DNA of 64,000 bases, taken from Nanobdellota archaeon. Lineage in GTDB: Archaea > Aenigmatarchaeota > Aenigmatarchaeia > Aenigmatarchaeales > Aenigmatarchaeaceae. The notes beneath the pieces are model-generated. The model was not told the DNA's origin, did no database searches, and worked only from the letters and a program-made list of their open reading frames with translations. The stretch covers positions 17,607 to 81,606 of the forward strand of contig JAHIDZ010000020.1 of assembly GCA_018901755.1 (NCBI GenBank). The letters run 5' to 3'. Every line of letters starts with the position of its first letter. Within the stretch, counting starts at the first letter, position 1. Below are positions 50,532-61,000 of this stretch, piece by piece. A program made the translations under genes and the position numbers.

Positions 50532-50936
50532 ATGAAATATGCTATAATTGCACTGTTGTTAATTGTATTAGTTAGTGGATGTATACAAACAACATTTAAT
50601 ACAAATGTAGAAACAAACATAAACACAAATTCTACGCAGATAACTGATAATACTACAACAGAACCTATTGTTGAAGAACCTGAAGAACTTATAGCAAATG
50701 TTGAATTATCTGATTATAATTACATACCAACCGAATTAACGGTTAAGGTCGGAACAACTGTTATATGGACAAATGTAGATACCACATTCCATACAGTAAG
50801 TTCTGCAAATTTGAAAAGAACTTCAGGAATACTACAACCTGGTGAATCGTGGAATTATACGTTTGACACACTTGGAAAATTAAATTACTATTGTGCAATA
50901 CACTTTGAAAAAGGAGCAATAATAGTAACAGAATAA
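50532..50936 (+). CDS. Cupredoxin-like lipoprotein
   Basis: 134 residues. Signal with lipobox LIVLVSGCIQ (Cys near residue 17), then an Asn/Thr-rich linker and a plastocyanin-like domain: NYIPTELTVKVGTTVIWTNV, HTVSSANL (first His ligand), YYCAIHFEKGAI (Cys and second His). The Met ligand expected three residues after the second His is Glu/Lys here, so copper binding may be altered. Electron transfer or copper binding at the cell surface is likely. Confidence 0.85.
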   Translation: MKYAIIALLLIVLVSGCIQTTFNTNVETNINTNSTQITDNTTTEPIVEEPEELIANVELSDYNYIPTELTVKVGTTVIWTNVDTTFHTVSSANLKRTSGILQPGESWNYTFDTLGKLNYYCAIHFEKGAIIVTE

Positions 50937-51200
50937 TTATCTTCTATGAACTTTTTTAACAACTATGGTATAGAATATTTCAAATAACACTATAGCCAAT
51001 AAACCAATTTGGAACCAGAAAAAAATAGCATCGTTTATCTGATATGAATATATTGCTAAACAAGAAGTTGCAACTAAATAAATTATAGCAAATTTAAGAT
51101 CAATTAAAGACTTATGTTTTCTTACAGATTCTTCAGCTTCAACGGCCCAGGCAACTAATATCAATAATACTCCTATTATACCTATTATCACGACTTTCAC
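50937..51200 (-). CDS. Small membrane protein with three helices
   Basis: 87 residues: VVIIGIIGVLLILVAWAVEA, then FAIIYLVATSCLAIYSYQ and FWFQIGLLAIVLFEIFYTI, with a basic end VKKVHRR. Convergent with the cupredoxin gene, their stops adjacent. Resembles SdpI/LPXTG-like hydrophobic small proteins; no family named with confidence. Confidence 0.6.
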   Translation of the reverse strand: MKVVIIGIIGVLLILVAWAVEAEESVRKHKSLIDLKFAIIYLVATSCLAIYSYQINDAIFFWFQIGLLAIVLFEIFYTIVVKKVHRR

Positions 51201-51235
51201 CTAAACTTTATATTCGTTTGCTCCTAATATATCTT

Positions 51236-51745
51236 ATGCAATCTTCAATCTGTGAAATGTGTTTGAATTCTGACGCACTATGCAGCATATGTAAAAGTAA
51301 ACTTGAAAGAGGAGAAACAAATCAAATTGAAATAAATATTTCTAGATTCATTAATGAATTAAGTCGAAAAGTAAGAAGTTTAGAAAATGTAAAAATAGAA
51401 AAAGCAATTGAATCTGGCACAATAGTTATAGTAACTGCTAAAGGAGATGCTGGAAAAATGGTAGGAAAAGGTGGAACAATAGTTAAAGCGCTGGCTAAAA
51501 AATTCGGAAAACCTATAAAAATAATTGAAAAAACCGAAGTTATGAGAGATTTCATGCAAAGCCTTATCTCACCAGCAATGATAACTGGTGTAAATATTAT
51601 CTATACTCCAGATGGAGAAATATACAAACTAAGAATATCATCAGAACATAAGAAAAACATGACAATAGAAAAAGAAGATATCATGAAGATAGGGTCTTCT
51701 GTATTCGATAAAAAGATAGAAATCATATTTGAAAACCAATTCTAA
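51236..51745 (+). CDS. KH-domain RNA-binding protein (NusA-like type)
   Basis: 169 residues from ATG 51236; an earlier in-frame start at 51218 is less likely. N-terminal MQSSICEMCLNSDALCSICK gives a four-cysteine zinc motif. A KH-2-like domain with the G-x-x-G loop follows (DAGKMVGKGGTIVKALAKKF) and the C-terminus is beta-rich. Related KH proteins are associated with RNA polymerase or transcription elongation. It precedes ABCE1. Confidence 0.82.
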   Translation: MQSSICEMCLNSDALCSICKSKLERGETNQIEINISRFINELSRKVRSLENVKIEKAIESGTIVIVTAKGDAGKMVGKGGTIVKALAKKFGKPIKIIEKTEVMRDFMQSLISPAMITGVNIIYTPDGEIYKLRISSEHKKNMTIEKEDIMKIGSSVFDKKIEIIFENQF

Positions 51746-51782
51746 TAATTAGCTTTTTATTGCTTGAATCCAATTCTAACTT

Positions 51783-53531
51783 ATGCGAATCGCAGGCGTT
51801 AATAAAAAAACTTGCAAATCAAATAAATGTACTCTTGAGTGTATTAATGTATGCCCAATAAATAGAACAGGTAAAAAATGTGTGCTTCTTGGCGATGATA
51901 AATTTGCTAAGATAGATGAAGAATTATGTATTGGATGTGGGATATGCCAGAAGAAATGTCCATATAAATCTATTCAAATTGTAAACACCCCAGAACAACT
52001 AAAAGAAATTCCAATGCACAGATTCGGTAAAAATGACTTTGTATTATTTAGATTACCTTTTCCAGTTAAAGGAGAAGTTATCGGTTTACTTGGACCAAAC
52101 GGTGTTGGTAAAACAACTGCTCTAAATATTTTATCTGGTAATTTAAAACCTAACCTTGGAAAAGATGAAGGTAATCTTAAAGAAGTTTTAAAATTATTCC
52201 GAGGCACAGAATTACAAAAACATTTAGAAATGTTAATGAAAGGAGAAATCAAATCCATAATAAAACCACAACAAATAGACGTAATGTCTAAAATTGATCT
52301 TACTGCTAATGAATTGCTTAACAAATATAATGAACGAGGAAATAAAGATGAACTTGTAAAAAAACTTACACTTAATGCTTGCCTAGATAGAAAACTTTCC
52401 CAGCTTTCCGGTGGTGAGCTACAACGAGTTGCCATTGCTGTTGCTGCTGAACAAAAAGCTGATATTTATTATATTGACGAACCAAGTTCTTTTCTGGATG
52501 TCTTTCAAAGACTGGAAGTAGCTAAATTAATAAGAGAACTTGCAAAAGATTCAGCTGTATTAGTTGTAGAACATGATCTTGCTACATTAGATTTCATTGC
52601 AGATAGAATTCATGTATTTTATGGTACTCCGGGTGTATATGGTATAGTTTCAAAACCATATTCAACTAAAAACGGAATCAATGCATTCTTAGATGGTTAT
52701 ATTAGAGAAGACAATGTGCGAATCAGAGAAGAGGCAATTGACTTTTCTGTTGCTAAAAGTGCAGCAGACCATGATAAAGAAATATATTTAGAATGGTCTG
52801 ACATTAAAAAGAAATTAGGTTCTTTCTCATTAACTGTAGACGCTGGATGTGTTCATAAATCTGAAATACTTGGTATCTTCGGTGCTAATGCTCTTGGTAA
52901 AACTACCTTTGCAAAAATACTAGCGGGTGAAATAAAACCAGATACTGGTGAAATGACTAAACAAGCTAAAATATCTTACAAACCACAATATATATCATCT
53001 GATTTCAAAGGAACTGTCTCAGACTTACTAAGCACGACAGCTGATGTTTATTCAGAAGAATACAAATATGATATAATCAAGCCACTTTCTCTGGAAAGAC
53101 TTATGGAAAATGATGTAAAAACACTTTCAGGCGGAGAATTGCAACGAATTGCTATTGCTTTATGTCTATCTAAAAAAGCTGATATCTATCTACTTGACGA
53201 GCCGTCAGCGTTCTTAGATTCAGAGCAAAGATTAGAAATAGGTAAAATGCTTAGAAAATTCTGTGAAAGACGCGAATGTGCTGCAATGGTAATAGATCAC
53301 GATTTATTGTTCTTAAGTTACCTATCAGATAGAGCATTGCTATATCTTGGAGAAACTGGAATAAGCGGCTATGCTACACAGAAAGAACTAAAAGAAGCAT
53401 TTAATGAATTTTTGAAAAAGGTAGATATAACGTTTAGAAAAGACCCTGAAAATGCAAGACCTAGAGCCAATAAACCAGGTTCACAGAAAGACCAAGAGCA
53501 GAAAACATCAAATATATACTTCCATGTCTGA
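51783..53531 (+). CDS. abce1: ABCE1/Rli1 ribosome-recycling ATPase
   Basis: 582 residues. The Fe-S domain (CTLECINVCPINRTG and CIGCGICQKKCP) precedes twin ABC domains: Walker A GPNGVGKTT near residue 107 and GANALGKTT near 364, signature motifs LSGGELQR in each, and EHDLATL/DHDLLFL D-loops. The second Walker A differs slightly from the usual ENGIGKTT. It splits ribosomes after termination. The C-terminus carries a short polar tail. Preceded by a gene for a KH protein. Confidence 0.96.
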   Translation: MRIAGVNKKTCKSNKCTLECINVCPINRTGKKCVLLGDDKFAKIDEELCIGCGICQKKCPYKSIQIVNTPEQLKEIPMHRFGKNDFVLFRLPFPVKGEVIGLLGPNGVGKTTALNILSGNLKPNLGKDEGNLKEVLKLFRGTELQKHLEMLMKGEIKSIIKPQQIDVMSKIDLTANELLNKYNERGNKDELVKKLTLNACLDRKLSQLSGGELQRVAIAVAAEQKADIYYIDEPSSFLDVFQRLEVAKLIRELAKDSAVLVVEHDLATLDFIADRIHVFYGTPGVYGIVSKPYSTKNGINAFLDGYIREDNVRIREEAIDFSVAKSAADHDKEIYLEWSDIKKKLGSFSLTVDAGCVHKSEILGIFGANALGKTTFAKILAGEIKPDTGEMTKQAKISYKPQYISSDFKGTVSDLLSTTADVYSEEYKYDIIKPLSLERLMENDVKTLSGGELQRIAIALCLSKKADIYLLDEPSAFLDSEQRLEIGKMLRKFCERRECAAMVIDHDLLFLSYLSDRALLYLGETGISGYATQKELKEAFNEFLKKVDITFRKDPENARPRANKPGSQKDQEQKTSNIYFHV

Positions 53532-53581
53532 TAAATTATTATTTAAATATTACCACAACCAATTAGTTATCTAGTGATTGT

Positions 53582-54733
53582 ATGAACGTAAACGACATAA
53601 TGTCAAAAAATGTCATTTCTTTGTCTTCAAACAATACTGTTCAGGATTTAATCTCTCTAGTTGAAAAAAATCATATACACGAAGTTTTCATTATAGATAA
53701 CGGTAAATTAACTGGTGTAATTAGCGCAAAAATATTAACGCAGAGTTCTATAGCTGATCCATCAAAAACAAAATTAAAATCACTTGTTGGTTCCCATTCG
53801 CCAAAATTAGATCCAACTCAAGAAATAGATGAAGCAGCTGCATATATTCTTAAAACTGGATTGCGTGCTCTGCCAGTAGTAGATAAAAATAAAGTAATTG
53901 GTGTATTATCTCTTCATGATATTGTAAATGAATTTTCTAAATCGAAGGCATTCAGACAAACTAAAGTTCCTGTCGTAATGTCTAAATCAATAACATTAAC
54001 TGATCAAGACGATTTGGGTAAAGCACGAGTTGTCATGAGAGAACATAATATTTCAAGAATTCCGATAACAGACAGTGGTGGTAAACTAATCGGTGACCTA
54101 TCTGTATTTGACATGCTTAAATCAATAAAAACAAAATATAAAATAAATCAATATTCAATGGTCGGGGAAATGGACAAAATGATGCAATTCCCTATAACAA
54201 CTATAATGAATACAAAACCTATAACATCTGACCCAACAGCAACGCTAACTGACATTGCAAATCTTATGGAAAAATACCAAACATCTGGAGTAATAATAAC
54301 AGAAGGAAAAATTCCTAAAGGTGTAATTGTACTTAAAGATCTTCTTGGATTCTATGTTAGTGGATTGAAAAAAGAAGGAGTATACTATCAGATTATTGGA
54401 ATAGATGATGAAGATGAATTTGTGTTAGACACAGTAGATAGAATGATTAAAGATACAATAGTTAAAATATCTACTGGAAATAAAATAACATTCCTATTTT
54501 TCCATGTTAAAAAACATGATACTGGAATTAAAAGTAGAGTAAAATATTCTGTACGAATTAAAATGAGAACAACAAAAGATATGTTTAGCAGCAACGCCTT
54601 CGCTTGGGATTTGAGAATGGCTACAAACCAGGCACTTGATAATTTAGAAAGAGCTGTGTTCAAAACAAAAGCAATAAACAGAGAGCAACGAAATGATTAT
54701 AGTAGAAAAGCCAAAAAAATGCTTAGAGGATAA
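53582..54733 (+). CDS. Four-CBS-domain protein with C-terminal HPF-like domain
   Basis: 383 residues. Four CBS motifs occur in sequence, e.g. DIMSKNVISLSSNNTVQDLI, YILKTGLRALPVVDKNKVIG, MREHNISRIPITDSGGKLIG and MEKYQTSGVIITEGKIPKGV. The last ~120 residues (ISTGNKITFLFFHVKKHDTG, then VRIKMRTTKDMF and ATNQALDNLERAVF) resemble ribosome hibernation/HPF-like folds. Proteins of this build are found in archaea and may link energy (ATP/AMP binding by CBS) to translation. Function not known. Followed closely by a homing endonuclease gene. Confidence 0.8.
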   Translation: MNVNDIMSKNVISLSSNNTVQDLISLVEKNHIHEVFIIDNGKLTGVISAKILTQSSIADPSKTKLKSLVGSHSPKLDPTQEIDEAAAYILKTGLRALPVVDKNKVIGVLSLHDIVNEFSKSKAFRQTKVPVVMSKSITLTDQDDLGKARVVMREHNISRIPITDSGGKLIGDLSVFDMLKSIKTKYKINQYSMVGEMDKMMQFPITTIMNTKPITSDPTATLTDIANLMEKYQTSGVIITEGKIPKGVIVLKDLLGFYVSGLKKEGVYYQIIGIDDEDEFVLDTVDRMIKDTIVKISTGNKITFLFFHVKKHDTGIKSRVKYSVRIKMRTTKDMFSSNAFAWDLRMATNQALDNLERAVFKTKAINREQRNDYSRKAKKMLRG

Positions 54734-54736
54734 AAT

Positions 54737-55762
54737 ATGCAAAGAAAATTAAGATGGAATGAAAAAGAAATAGATACAATCAAAAAATATTATGGAAAAA
54801 AGAAGGTTACTGAATTATCTAAGTTAATAAACAGAAGCAAAGAATCTATTGAAACCAAAGCTTTTAGATTAGACTTAAAATCAGATTTAACGCCTCTTAA
54901 AGAAATAAATTTAGAACTTAATGAAAACTTAGCATACATAATTGGAGTTGTTGCTGGAGATGGTTCTATAACATATTATAAAGATAAATTTGGAACAGAA
55001 CATTTTTGCGTAATTCTTTATGTTAAGGATAAAGATTTTAGGGATAATTTTGTTCGCAGTATAGAAAAGATTGGCGGTCATTGCACAGTATGTAAAAATA
55101 AAAGAAATATCTATCAAGCATCAATATCTTCAAGAAGCTTATACAAGTTTATAGAAAACTTTGAATTGGAAAATATTAAAAATTTAAATGATAAAATCAA
55201 ATGTGCATTCTTAAGAGGACTTTATGATGCAGAAGGGCATATAACAAAAAACAAGGGCACAATTAATTCTGTAGTGATCGGATTCACAAACAAAAATAAG
55301 AAAATCATACGTCTAGTAAAAGATATCTTAGTATCAATTGAAATTAGCTATAAAGAGTATGCAATAACAGGTTCGAGTTTCAATCCGATTGGCAAATATT
55401 GGTGTTTGAAAATTTTAAGAAAAACAGACGTTATGAAATATTATAAAATGATTGGATTCTCAATCCAAAGAAAACAAGAAAAACTTGAGAACTTTGTTGA
55501 AAAAGAAGAATTTTTAGATATTGTTAAATCTACGCAAGGTTTAATAAGATACAAATCAATTAACAATTGTTACTGGCATGGAGGAGAAGACCTTAACAAA
55601 GTTATTAAACTGAGAACCGAAGGAAAAACTTATAATGATATTCATAAATTAACAAATATCCCTGAAGGAACGCTTTCAAAATGGTTAAGAAACGAAAGAA
55701 GACCCTTCAGAGTTTTTGTTGAACAGAATAAAAATGGTGGTCAAAATTCAAACCCAATGTGA
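54737..55762 (+). CDS. LAGLIDADG homing endonuclease between CBS and zinc-ribbon genes
   Basis: 341 residues. AYIIGVVAGDGSI near residue 72 and AFLRGLYDAEGHI near 157 are the two motifs. An N-terminal SANT/Myb-like HTH (LRWNEKEIDTIKKYYGKKKV) and a C-terminal HTH (TEGKTYNDIHKLTNIPEG) flank the core. It begins 3 bases after the CBS stop and its last 29 bases overlap the small zinc-ribbon gene, so it sits between two genes of one transcription unit. No intein or intron boundary visible. Confidence 0.88.
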   Translation: MQRKLRWNEKEIDTIKKYYGKKKVTELSKLINRSKESIETKAFRLDLKSDLTPLKEINLELNENLAYIIGVVAGDGSITYYKDKFGTEHFCVILYVKDKDFRDNFVRSIEKIGGHCTVCKNKRNIYQASISSRSLYKFIENFELENIKNLNDKIKCAFLRGLYDAEGHITKNKGTINSVVIGFTNKNKKIIRLVKDILVSIEISYKEYAITGSSFNPIGKYWCLKILRKTDVMKYYKMIGFSIQRKQEKLENFVEKEEFLDIVKSTQGLIRYKSINNCYWHGGEDLNKVIKLRTEGKTYNDIHKLTNIPEGTLSKWLRNERRPFRVFVEQNKNGGQNSNPM

Positions 55763-55877
55763 TTCCTGTAAGAAAAAAGTAAAAGATGTAGGCAGATTAA
55801 GTAACATAAAATATAAAGGTATTTCTCAGAAACTTTGTAAAAAATGTAAAGACAAATTAAAGAAAAGATTCAGGTAA
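55734..55877 (+). CDS. Small zinc-ribbon protein
   Basis: 47 residues: MVVKIQTQCDSCKKKVKDVG then LCKKCKDKLKKRFR. Two Cys-x2-Cys pairs, 27 residues apart, form a zinc ribbon of the type found in small archaeal RNA- or DNA-binding proteins. The start overlaps the end of the homing endonuclease gene, which must have been inserted in front of it. Confidence 0.65.
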   Translation: MVVKIQTQCDSCKKKVKDVGRLSNIKYKGISQKLCKKCKDKLKKRFR

Positions 55878-55944
55878 CGGTTGCGGAACGGTTTCTTAAG
55901 CTCCTTTATACCACTTCTTAGACTAGTATATCTTAGGTGATTAA
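55878..55944. promoter_or_regulatory. Promoter region of the exported DUF5667-like gene
   Basis: Contains GGTTGCGGAACGG, CTCCTTTATACC and a TAGTATATCTTAGGTGA stretch, with a possible ribosome-binding GGTG a few bases before the ATG at 55945. No other feature. Confidence 0.35.
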
Positions 55945-56592
55945 ATGAAAAAAATACTAGCAGTATTGATTAGTTTGCTTGTATTCGCTGCACCAGTAAT
56001 GGCCGCAGTCGAAATCGAAAATTCAATACCTGACCCAGGAATATTACCTGACAGCTCATTATATGGACTGAAAAGAGGTTTTGAAAATTTCGAAGGTATA
56101 TTCAAATTCAGTGAAGCAGCACGAGCAGAATTTCAAGTAAGACTTGCTGAAAAAAGAATGTCTGAAGCAAATGCAATGGTTGGAAAAGGAAATCAAGAAA
56201 AAGCTCAAGAGATGATGCAAGAATATAATACAAATATGGAAAGAGCAAACCAAGAAATAGAAAATGCTATTGCAAACGGAAAAAACGTAACTGATGTTGT
56301 TGCAAGAATGACTCAGAAAAGAGAAAGCCACATGGCTGTATTGCAAAGAGTTTATGACAATGCACCTGAAGCAGCAAAAGCTGGTCTTTCAAACGCAATT
56401 CAGAATGCAAAACAATCAACAGAAAGAATTATGGAACATATAGAAGAAAGAGTCGCAATTGCAAATCAGAGTCAGACTCAAACACAAAACCAAGTTGATG
56501 ATGGAACTGGCGAACAAGAAATGCACACAGAACAGAATGAAGGAAATGATACACAAAACCAGGGACAAAATCAAAATCAAGCAAATAAGTAA
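55945..56592 (+). CDS. Exported DUF5667-like protein
   Basis: 215 residues. Signal peptide KKILAVLISLLVFAAPVMAA, then PDPGILPDSSLYGLKRGFEN, which is the hallmark opening of DUF5667 proteins, a long helical region of Ala/Glu repeats, and a Gln/Asn/Gly-rich disordered tail (QTQTQNQVDDGTGEQEMHTE). Probably periplasmic or surface protein. Function unknown. Confidence 0.82.
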   Translation: MKKILAVLISLLVFAAPVMAAVEIENSIPDPGILPDSSLYGLKRGFENFEGIFKFSEAARAEFQVRLAEKRMSEANAMVGKGNQEKAQEMMQEYNTNMERANQEIENAIANGKNVTDVVARMTQKRESHMAVLQRVYDNAPEAAKAGLSNAIQNAKQSTERIMEHIEERVAIANQSQTQTQNQVDDGTGEQEMHTEQNEGNDTQNQGQNQNQANK

Positions 56593-56664
56593 ATCTAAAA
56601 TCATATATTTTAAGTTGGAGGCGTTATCCTCCATCTTTTTATTATTCAAAAATAGGTTATATTT

Positions 56665-57360
56665 ATGAAAATGTTATTACTATCAGCTTTGATATTTTTA
56701 ATCGTCATATCATCCGTATCGTATGCACAAGAAAACTTTCTATATATTATAATGGATCTTTCATCAGAAAATGTTATAACCGATTCAAACTATAATGTGA
56801 AAGAATTCAGTGTAACTAACTATATCAATAAAATCGGTGAAGAATATTTATTTACATTCTCGTATAATTCCGAATATGATTTTGATGATTTTAGAATAAA
56901 AATAATATTACCAGAAGAATCTATAATAAGCAAACAAGAAGAATCATTAGTACTATCAAGACCTGTAAAGTTATCAACAGATGGAACAAGAATTTACTTA
57001 GAATGGTCTGGTGTGCTTAAGAAGAATCAAGACTTTACTGCATTTGCGCAATATAGTGCAAAGAAAAATGTAATAAATTACTACATGATATTTTGTATTA
57101 TTGCTATAATTGTTGCATTTATTGGCGGATATGGCTTCAAAAAATTTAAAAAAGAAAAATTCATTAAAACAATACTCTCAGATGATGAAAAGAAAATTGT
57201 TTCTCTGATAAAGAAAGGTGTAGAAACAACGCAAGATGACATCAAAAGACAGCTTAACTGGTCTAAAACTAAGACTTCTAAAATCATAAGAAACCTGGAA
57301 ATAAAAAGAACGATAGTTAAGATTCCGTATAAAAAAACAAACAGAATAAAGTTGAAATAA
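56665..57360 (+). CDS. Membrane-anchored winged-helix regulator
   Basis: 231 residues. Signal peptide (LLSALIFLIVISSVSYAQE), an exported beta-rich domain (~residues 20-130), one transmembrane helix (NYYMIFCIIAIIVAFIGGYG) near residue 140 and a cytoplasmic winged helix (DDEKKIVSLIKKGVETTQDD, IKRQLNWSKTKTSKIIRNLE). This is a typical archaeal one-component signal transducer: an outside sensor linked to a DNA-binding domain. It follows the DUF5667-like gene and could sense surface state. Confidence 0.8.
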   Translation: MKMLLLSALIFLIVISSVSYAQENFLYIIMDLSSENVITDSNYNVKEFSVTNYINKIGEEYLFTFSYNSEYDFDDFRIKIILPEESIISKQEESLVLSRPVKLSTDGTRIYLEWSGVLKKNQDFTAFAQYSAKKNVINYYMIFCIIAIIVAFIGGYGFKKFKKEKFIKTILSDDEKKIVSLIKKGVETTQDDIKRQLNWSKTKTSKIIRNLEIKRTIVKIPYKKTNRIKLK

Positions 57361-57361
57361 A

Positions 57362-57955
57362 TTATCTATTTTCCCATAAGTTGAAATGCTTTCTGAAAAG
57401 GTTTTCTCCAAGTTGTTTTCTATAGTATAAACCGACAGCTATTCCAAAGAACATACCAAACAAATGAGCTGCATGTGCTACCCGATCTGGTGCAACCATT
57501 CCAATCAAATCTCCACCTATCCAAACAGCAGCTGCGATTATCATAGGTAATGGAATATAGCTAACATACACTGTCATCCTCGGTCTTAATACTGTTAAGC
57601 AACCAAGTATTCCAAATATTGCACCTGACGCACCGAGCGATGCTGAATAAAACATTATACTTCCCAACGCAGCTATTAATCCTGAAACAAAATAAAGAAT
57701 AATAAACTTTTTACTTCCAATTACTTTCTCAAGTATCAAACCAAACAGACCTAGTGCAAACATATTATAAAATAAATGTTCAAAACTTCCGTGTAAAAAC
57801 ATATGAGTTATCAAAGTCCACGGATGAATTAAAACTTCAGACGAAACTAAAACTAATGAATCTGTTATTGGAAAAATACTTTGTAAAATGAAAGCAATTA
57901 CACATGCAACCAATATGTATAGCGCAACATATCTCATAATGAATATTGTTCTCAA
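57362..57955 (-). CDS. Rhomboid family intramembrane serine protease
   Basis: 197 residues, six membrane helices. HPWTLITHMFLHGSFEHLFY and NMFALGLFG (helix L1/2 with H-x3-N), catalytic GASGAIFGILG near residue 110 and HAAHLFGMFFG near 163 give the Ser-His dyad. Cuts membrane proteins within the bilayer; substrate unknown. The stop is adjacent to that of the membrane wHTH gene. Confidence 0.9.
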   Translation of the reverse strand: MRTIFIMRYVALYILVACVIAFILQSIFPITDSLVLVSSEVLIHPWTLITHMFLHGSFEHLFYNMFALGLFGLILEKVIGSKKFIILYFVSGLIAALGSIMFYSASLGASGAIFGILGCLTVLRPRMTVYVSYIPLPMIIAAAVWIGGDLIGMVAPDRVAHAAHLFGMFFGIAVGLYYRKQLGENLFRKHFNLWENR

Positions 57956-58024
57956 ACAAATAAAAAGCTTATAAAGTTTACAAAATAACTAAACCTATAG
58001 TTACGGTACAGTTAGCGGATTACA

Positions 58025-61000
58025 ATGACAGCACTTGCAAACGTATTTAATACGTTATATACTCCAGTCCATCAGCTAGCAGTATCTCGATTTAAAGAAT
58101 CAACACCTGTTCAAGAAAAAGTGATTCCGCGTATTCTGAAAGGTAAAAACATATTAGCTATCGCCGGAACTGGATTAGGCAAAACCGAGAGTGCAATGCT
58201 TCCAATATTTAGCAAAATGAAAGAGAAAGAACATCTACCAATTGCCTGTCTATACATTACCCCTATGAAAAGTTTGAATAGAGATTTACAAAATAGAATG
58301 ATATGGTGGTGTAATAAACTTGAATTAGATATTTCTATTCGTCACGGAGATACAACTCAGTATGAACGTAAAATACAATTAGAACATCCGCCACAAATTA
58401 TGGTTACTACTCCAGAACAGATTCAAGCAATGTTAATCGGTAGCAGATTTCGAGAACATCTTAGAAACATAAAATATATTGTTATTGATGAAATTCATGA
58501 AATCGTACAAAGCAAACGAGGCGTGCAACTAACAGTCGCGTTAGAACGTCTAAAAGAACTTTGCGGTGAACCTCAAGTTATTGCATTAAGCGCTACAGTT
58601 GGTTCTCCTGAATTAGTTGCTAAATTTATTTTCAATAAAAACGACTATGAGATTATACAGATACCAACAATTAAAGATTTATCTCTTGAAGTAAAGTGTC
58701 CAGTAGCTTGCGAAGAAGATAAGAAAATAGCAGAAACCGCGTTCATCGGTGAGAATGTTGCAGCTCGTCTTAGAACAATCCATGGTATAATAAAACAACA
58801 TCAATCATCTTTAACATTTACAAATACTAGAGAAGCTGCAGAAATTCTATCATCTCGTCTTAGAATATTTGATAAAGATTTAGCTCATGAAGTTCATCAC
58901 TCGTCGCTGTCGAAGGACGTCAGAATTAAAGCTGAGAAAGATTTCAAAAGCGAAAGTCTCAAATCAATGATTTGCGTAAGTGGTGATTCTAGAACTTTGA
59001 CTAAATGTGGTTCATGGAAGGAGATAAAAAATCTCGATATAAACGAAAATATAGTATCTATAGATGAAACAGATTTAAAAGGAAAAGAAAGTATCTCAAG
59101 ATTGATAACTAATAATGGCAATAGAAATATATTTGAATTAAAATCGAACCTAGGATATAAAATAAAAACTACAAATAACCACAAATTCTTAACGATAAAC
59201 GAATATTCAAAGATAGAATGGAAAGAACTGAAAAAACTAAAAGTTGGGGATCCTGTAGCTATTTTCAGAAATCCTATCAAAGGTAAACAAAAGGAATTTC
59301 TAGACATCCTTCCGGATAAAACATATGTAAAAATAAAGGAAAATAAAATCACTGCAATAAAAGATATTCTAAAATCAAAAAACATTACATATGAACAACT
59401 TGGTTCACGCATTTCATATAAAAAAAGTTTGATAAAAAGTTTTCTTGGAGAAAAGAAATACTCAAAATTGTCCATCGTAAAAGATGTTTTCAAGTTTTTA
59501 GAAATTAAACTTCGCTATGAAGATATAAAATATGTGGGTGTTCGTAATTATCATGAATTCAAAATACCAAAATATATAGACCCTACATTTTCAAGATTGT
59601 TAGGATTCCTATTATCAGATGGCACAATAACGGGAAAGGGCAGAATAAGATTTTTTAACAAAAATGTAAAGTTGTTGAAAGAATTCAAAATATATTTATT
59701 CAATAAATTCGGCATACATTCGCAATATAAATTATCTGAAGATGGCGTTACAACTTTAGAAGCGGAAGCAGTATGGTTAGGCGATACCTTAGCTGAGATA
59801 GGAATTATTAGAGGAAGAAAGGCCAGAATATTAAAAATTCCAACAGTTATATTTGAACTTCCAATAAAACATAGATATAATTTTCTTGCGGGATATTTCG
59901 ACGGAGACGGAAATCATGAAAGCAAAGAAAATAGACTAGTTTCTATAATATTCAATACATATAGTAAAAGGGCGGCAGAGGACATTCAATTAATGCTTTT
60001 AGGGCTTGGTATAATATCATCATTAAGAGACAACAGTGAAAAGGATAAAGGATATCATGTTGCAATTATAGGAGGATTGCATCTTAAAAAATTTATTAAA
60101 AACTGCAAATTCCTTAAAATCAATTATAAAGACTTCATAACAAAAGGTGGTTATTCAAACATTGATACAATATACAACTTGGGAAATTATCTTAAACATT
60201 TAAGATTAAAGAGTGGAATCAGCACCTATAAAATGCAAAAATTACACGGAATAAATCCTATTAGATATGAATACAGAGAAAGATCAATATCCAGAAAAAA
60301 TCTGGCAAAACTTTTAAATATATACTCAAAATATACAGATATCGGCGTCGAAATCACAAAACTGCACAATTCTGATATTTTCTGGGATAGGATTCACTCA
60401 ATAAAATCAAAGGGAAGTGAAGAAGTTTATGATATAGTAGATAATGAATATAATAATTTTATATCAAATGGATTTATTTTACATAATTGCACTTCGTCGT
60501 TAGAGTTAGGAATCGATATCGGTTCTATCGATGTCGTGATACAGTATATGTCACCTCGTCAAGTTACAAAGCTCATACAGCGAGTTGGAAGATCAGGTCA
60601 TGGTTTAGGACGTAAATCAATCGGATATATTATAACTGCTGAAGGAGACGATGTGTTTGAAGCGTCTGTAATTGCTAGAAAAGTTCTAAACAGTGAACTT
60701 GAGAAAGTTAAAACATTTACAAACTGTTATGATGTTTTAGCTCATCAGATAATAGGAATGCTTATGCTTGATTATGAAATCGATGTTAAGAAAGCTTACA
60801 ATATAATTAAACGCGCATATCCCTACGCGACATTAAAAAAAGAAGACTTTGAACGAGTGTTAAAACTTTTAGAAGACATAAGATTAATCTATCGAGATAA
60901 AAATCTAATTAAACGTAAGAGAAGAGTTTTCGAATATTACTTTCAAAACCTTTCAGTTATTCCAGATAGCCGATCGTATAAGATAATAGATTTGAATACG

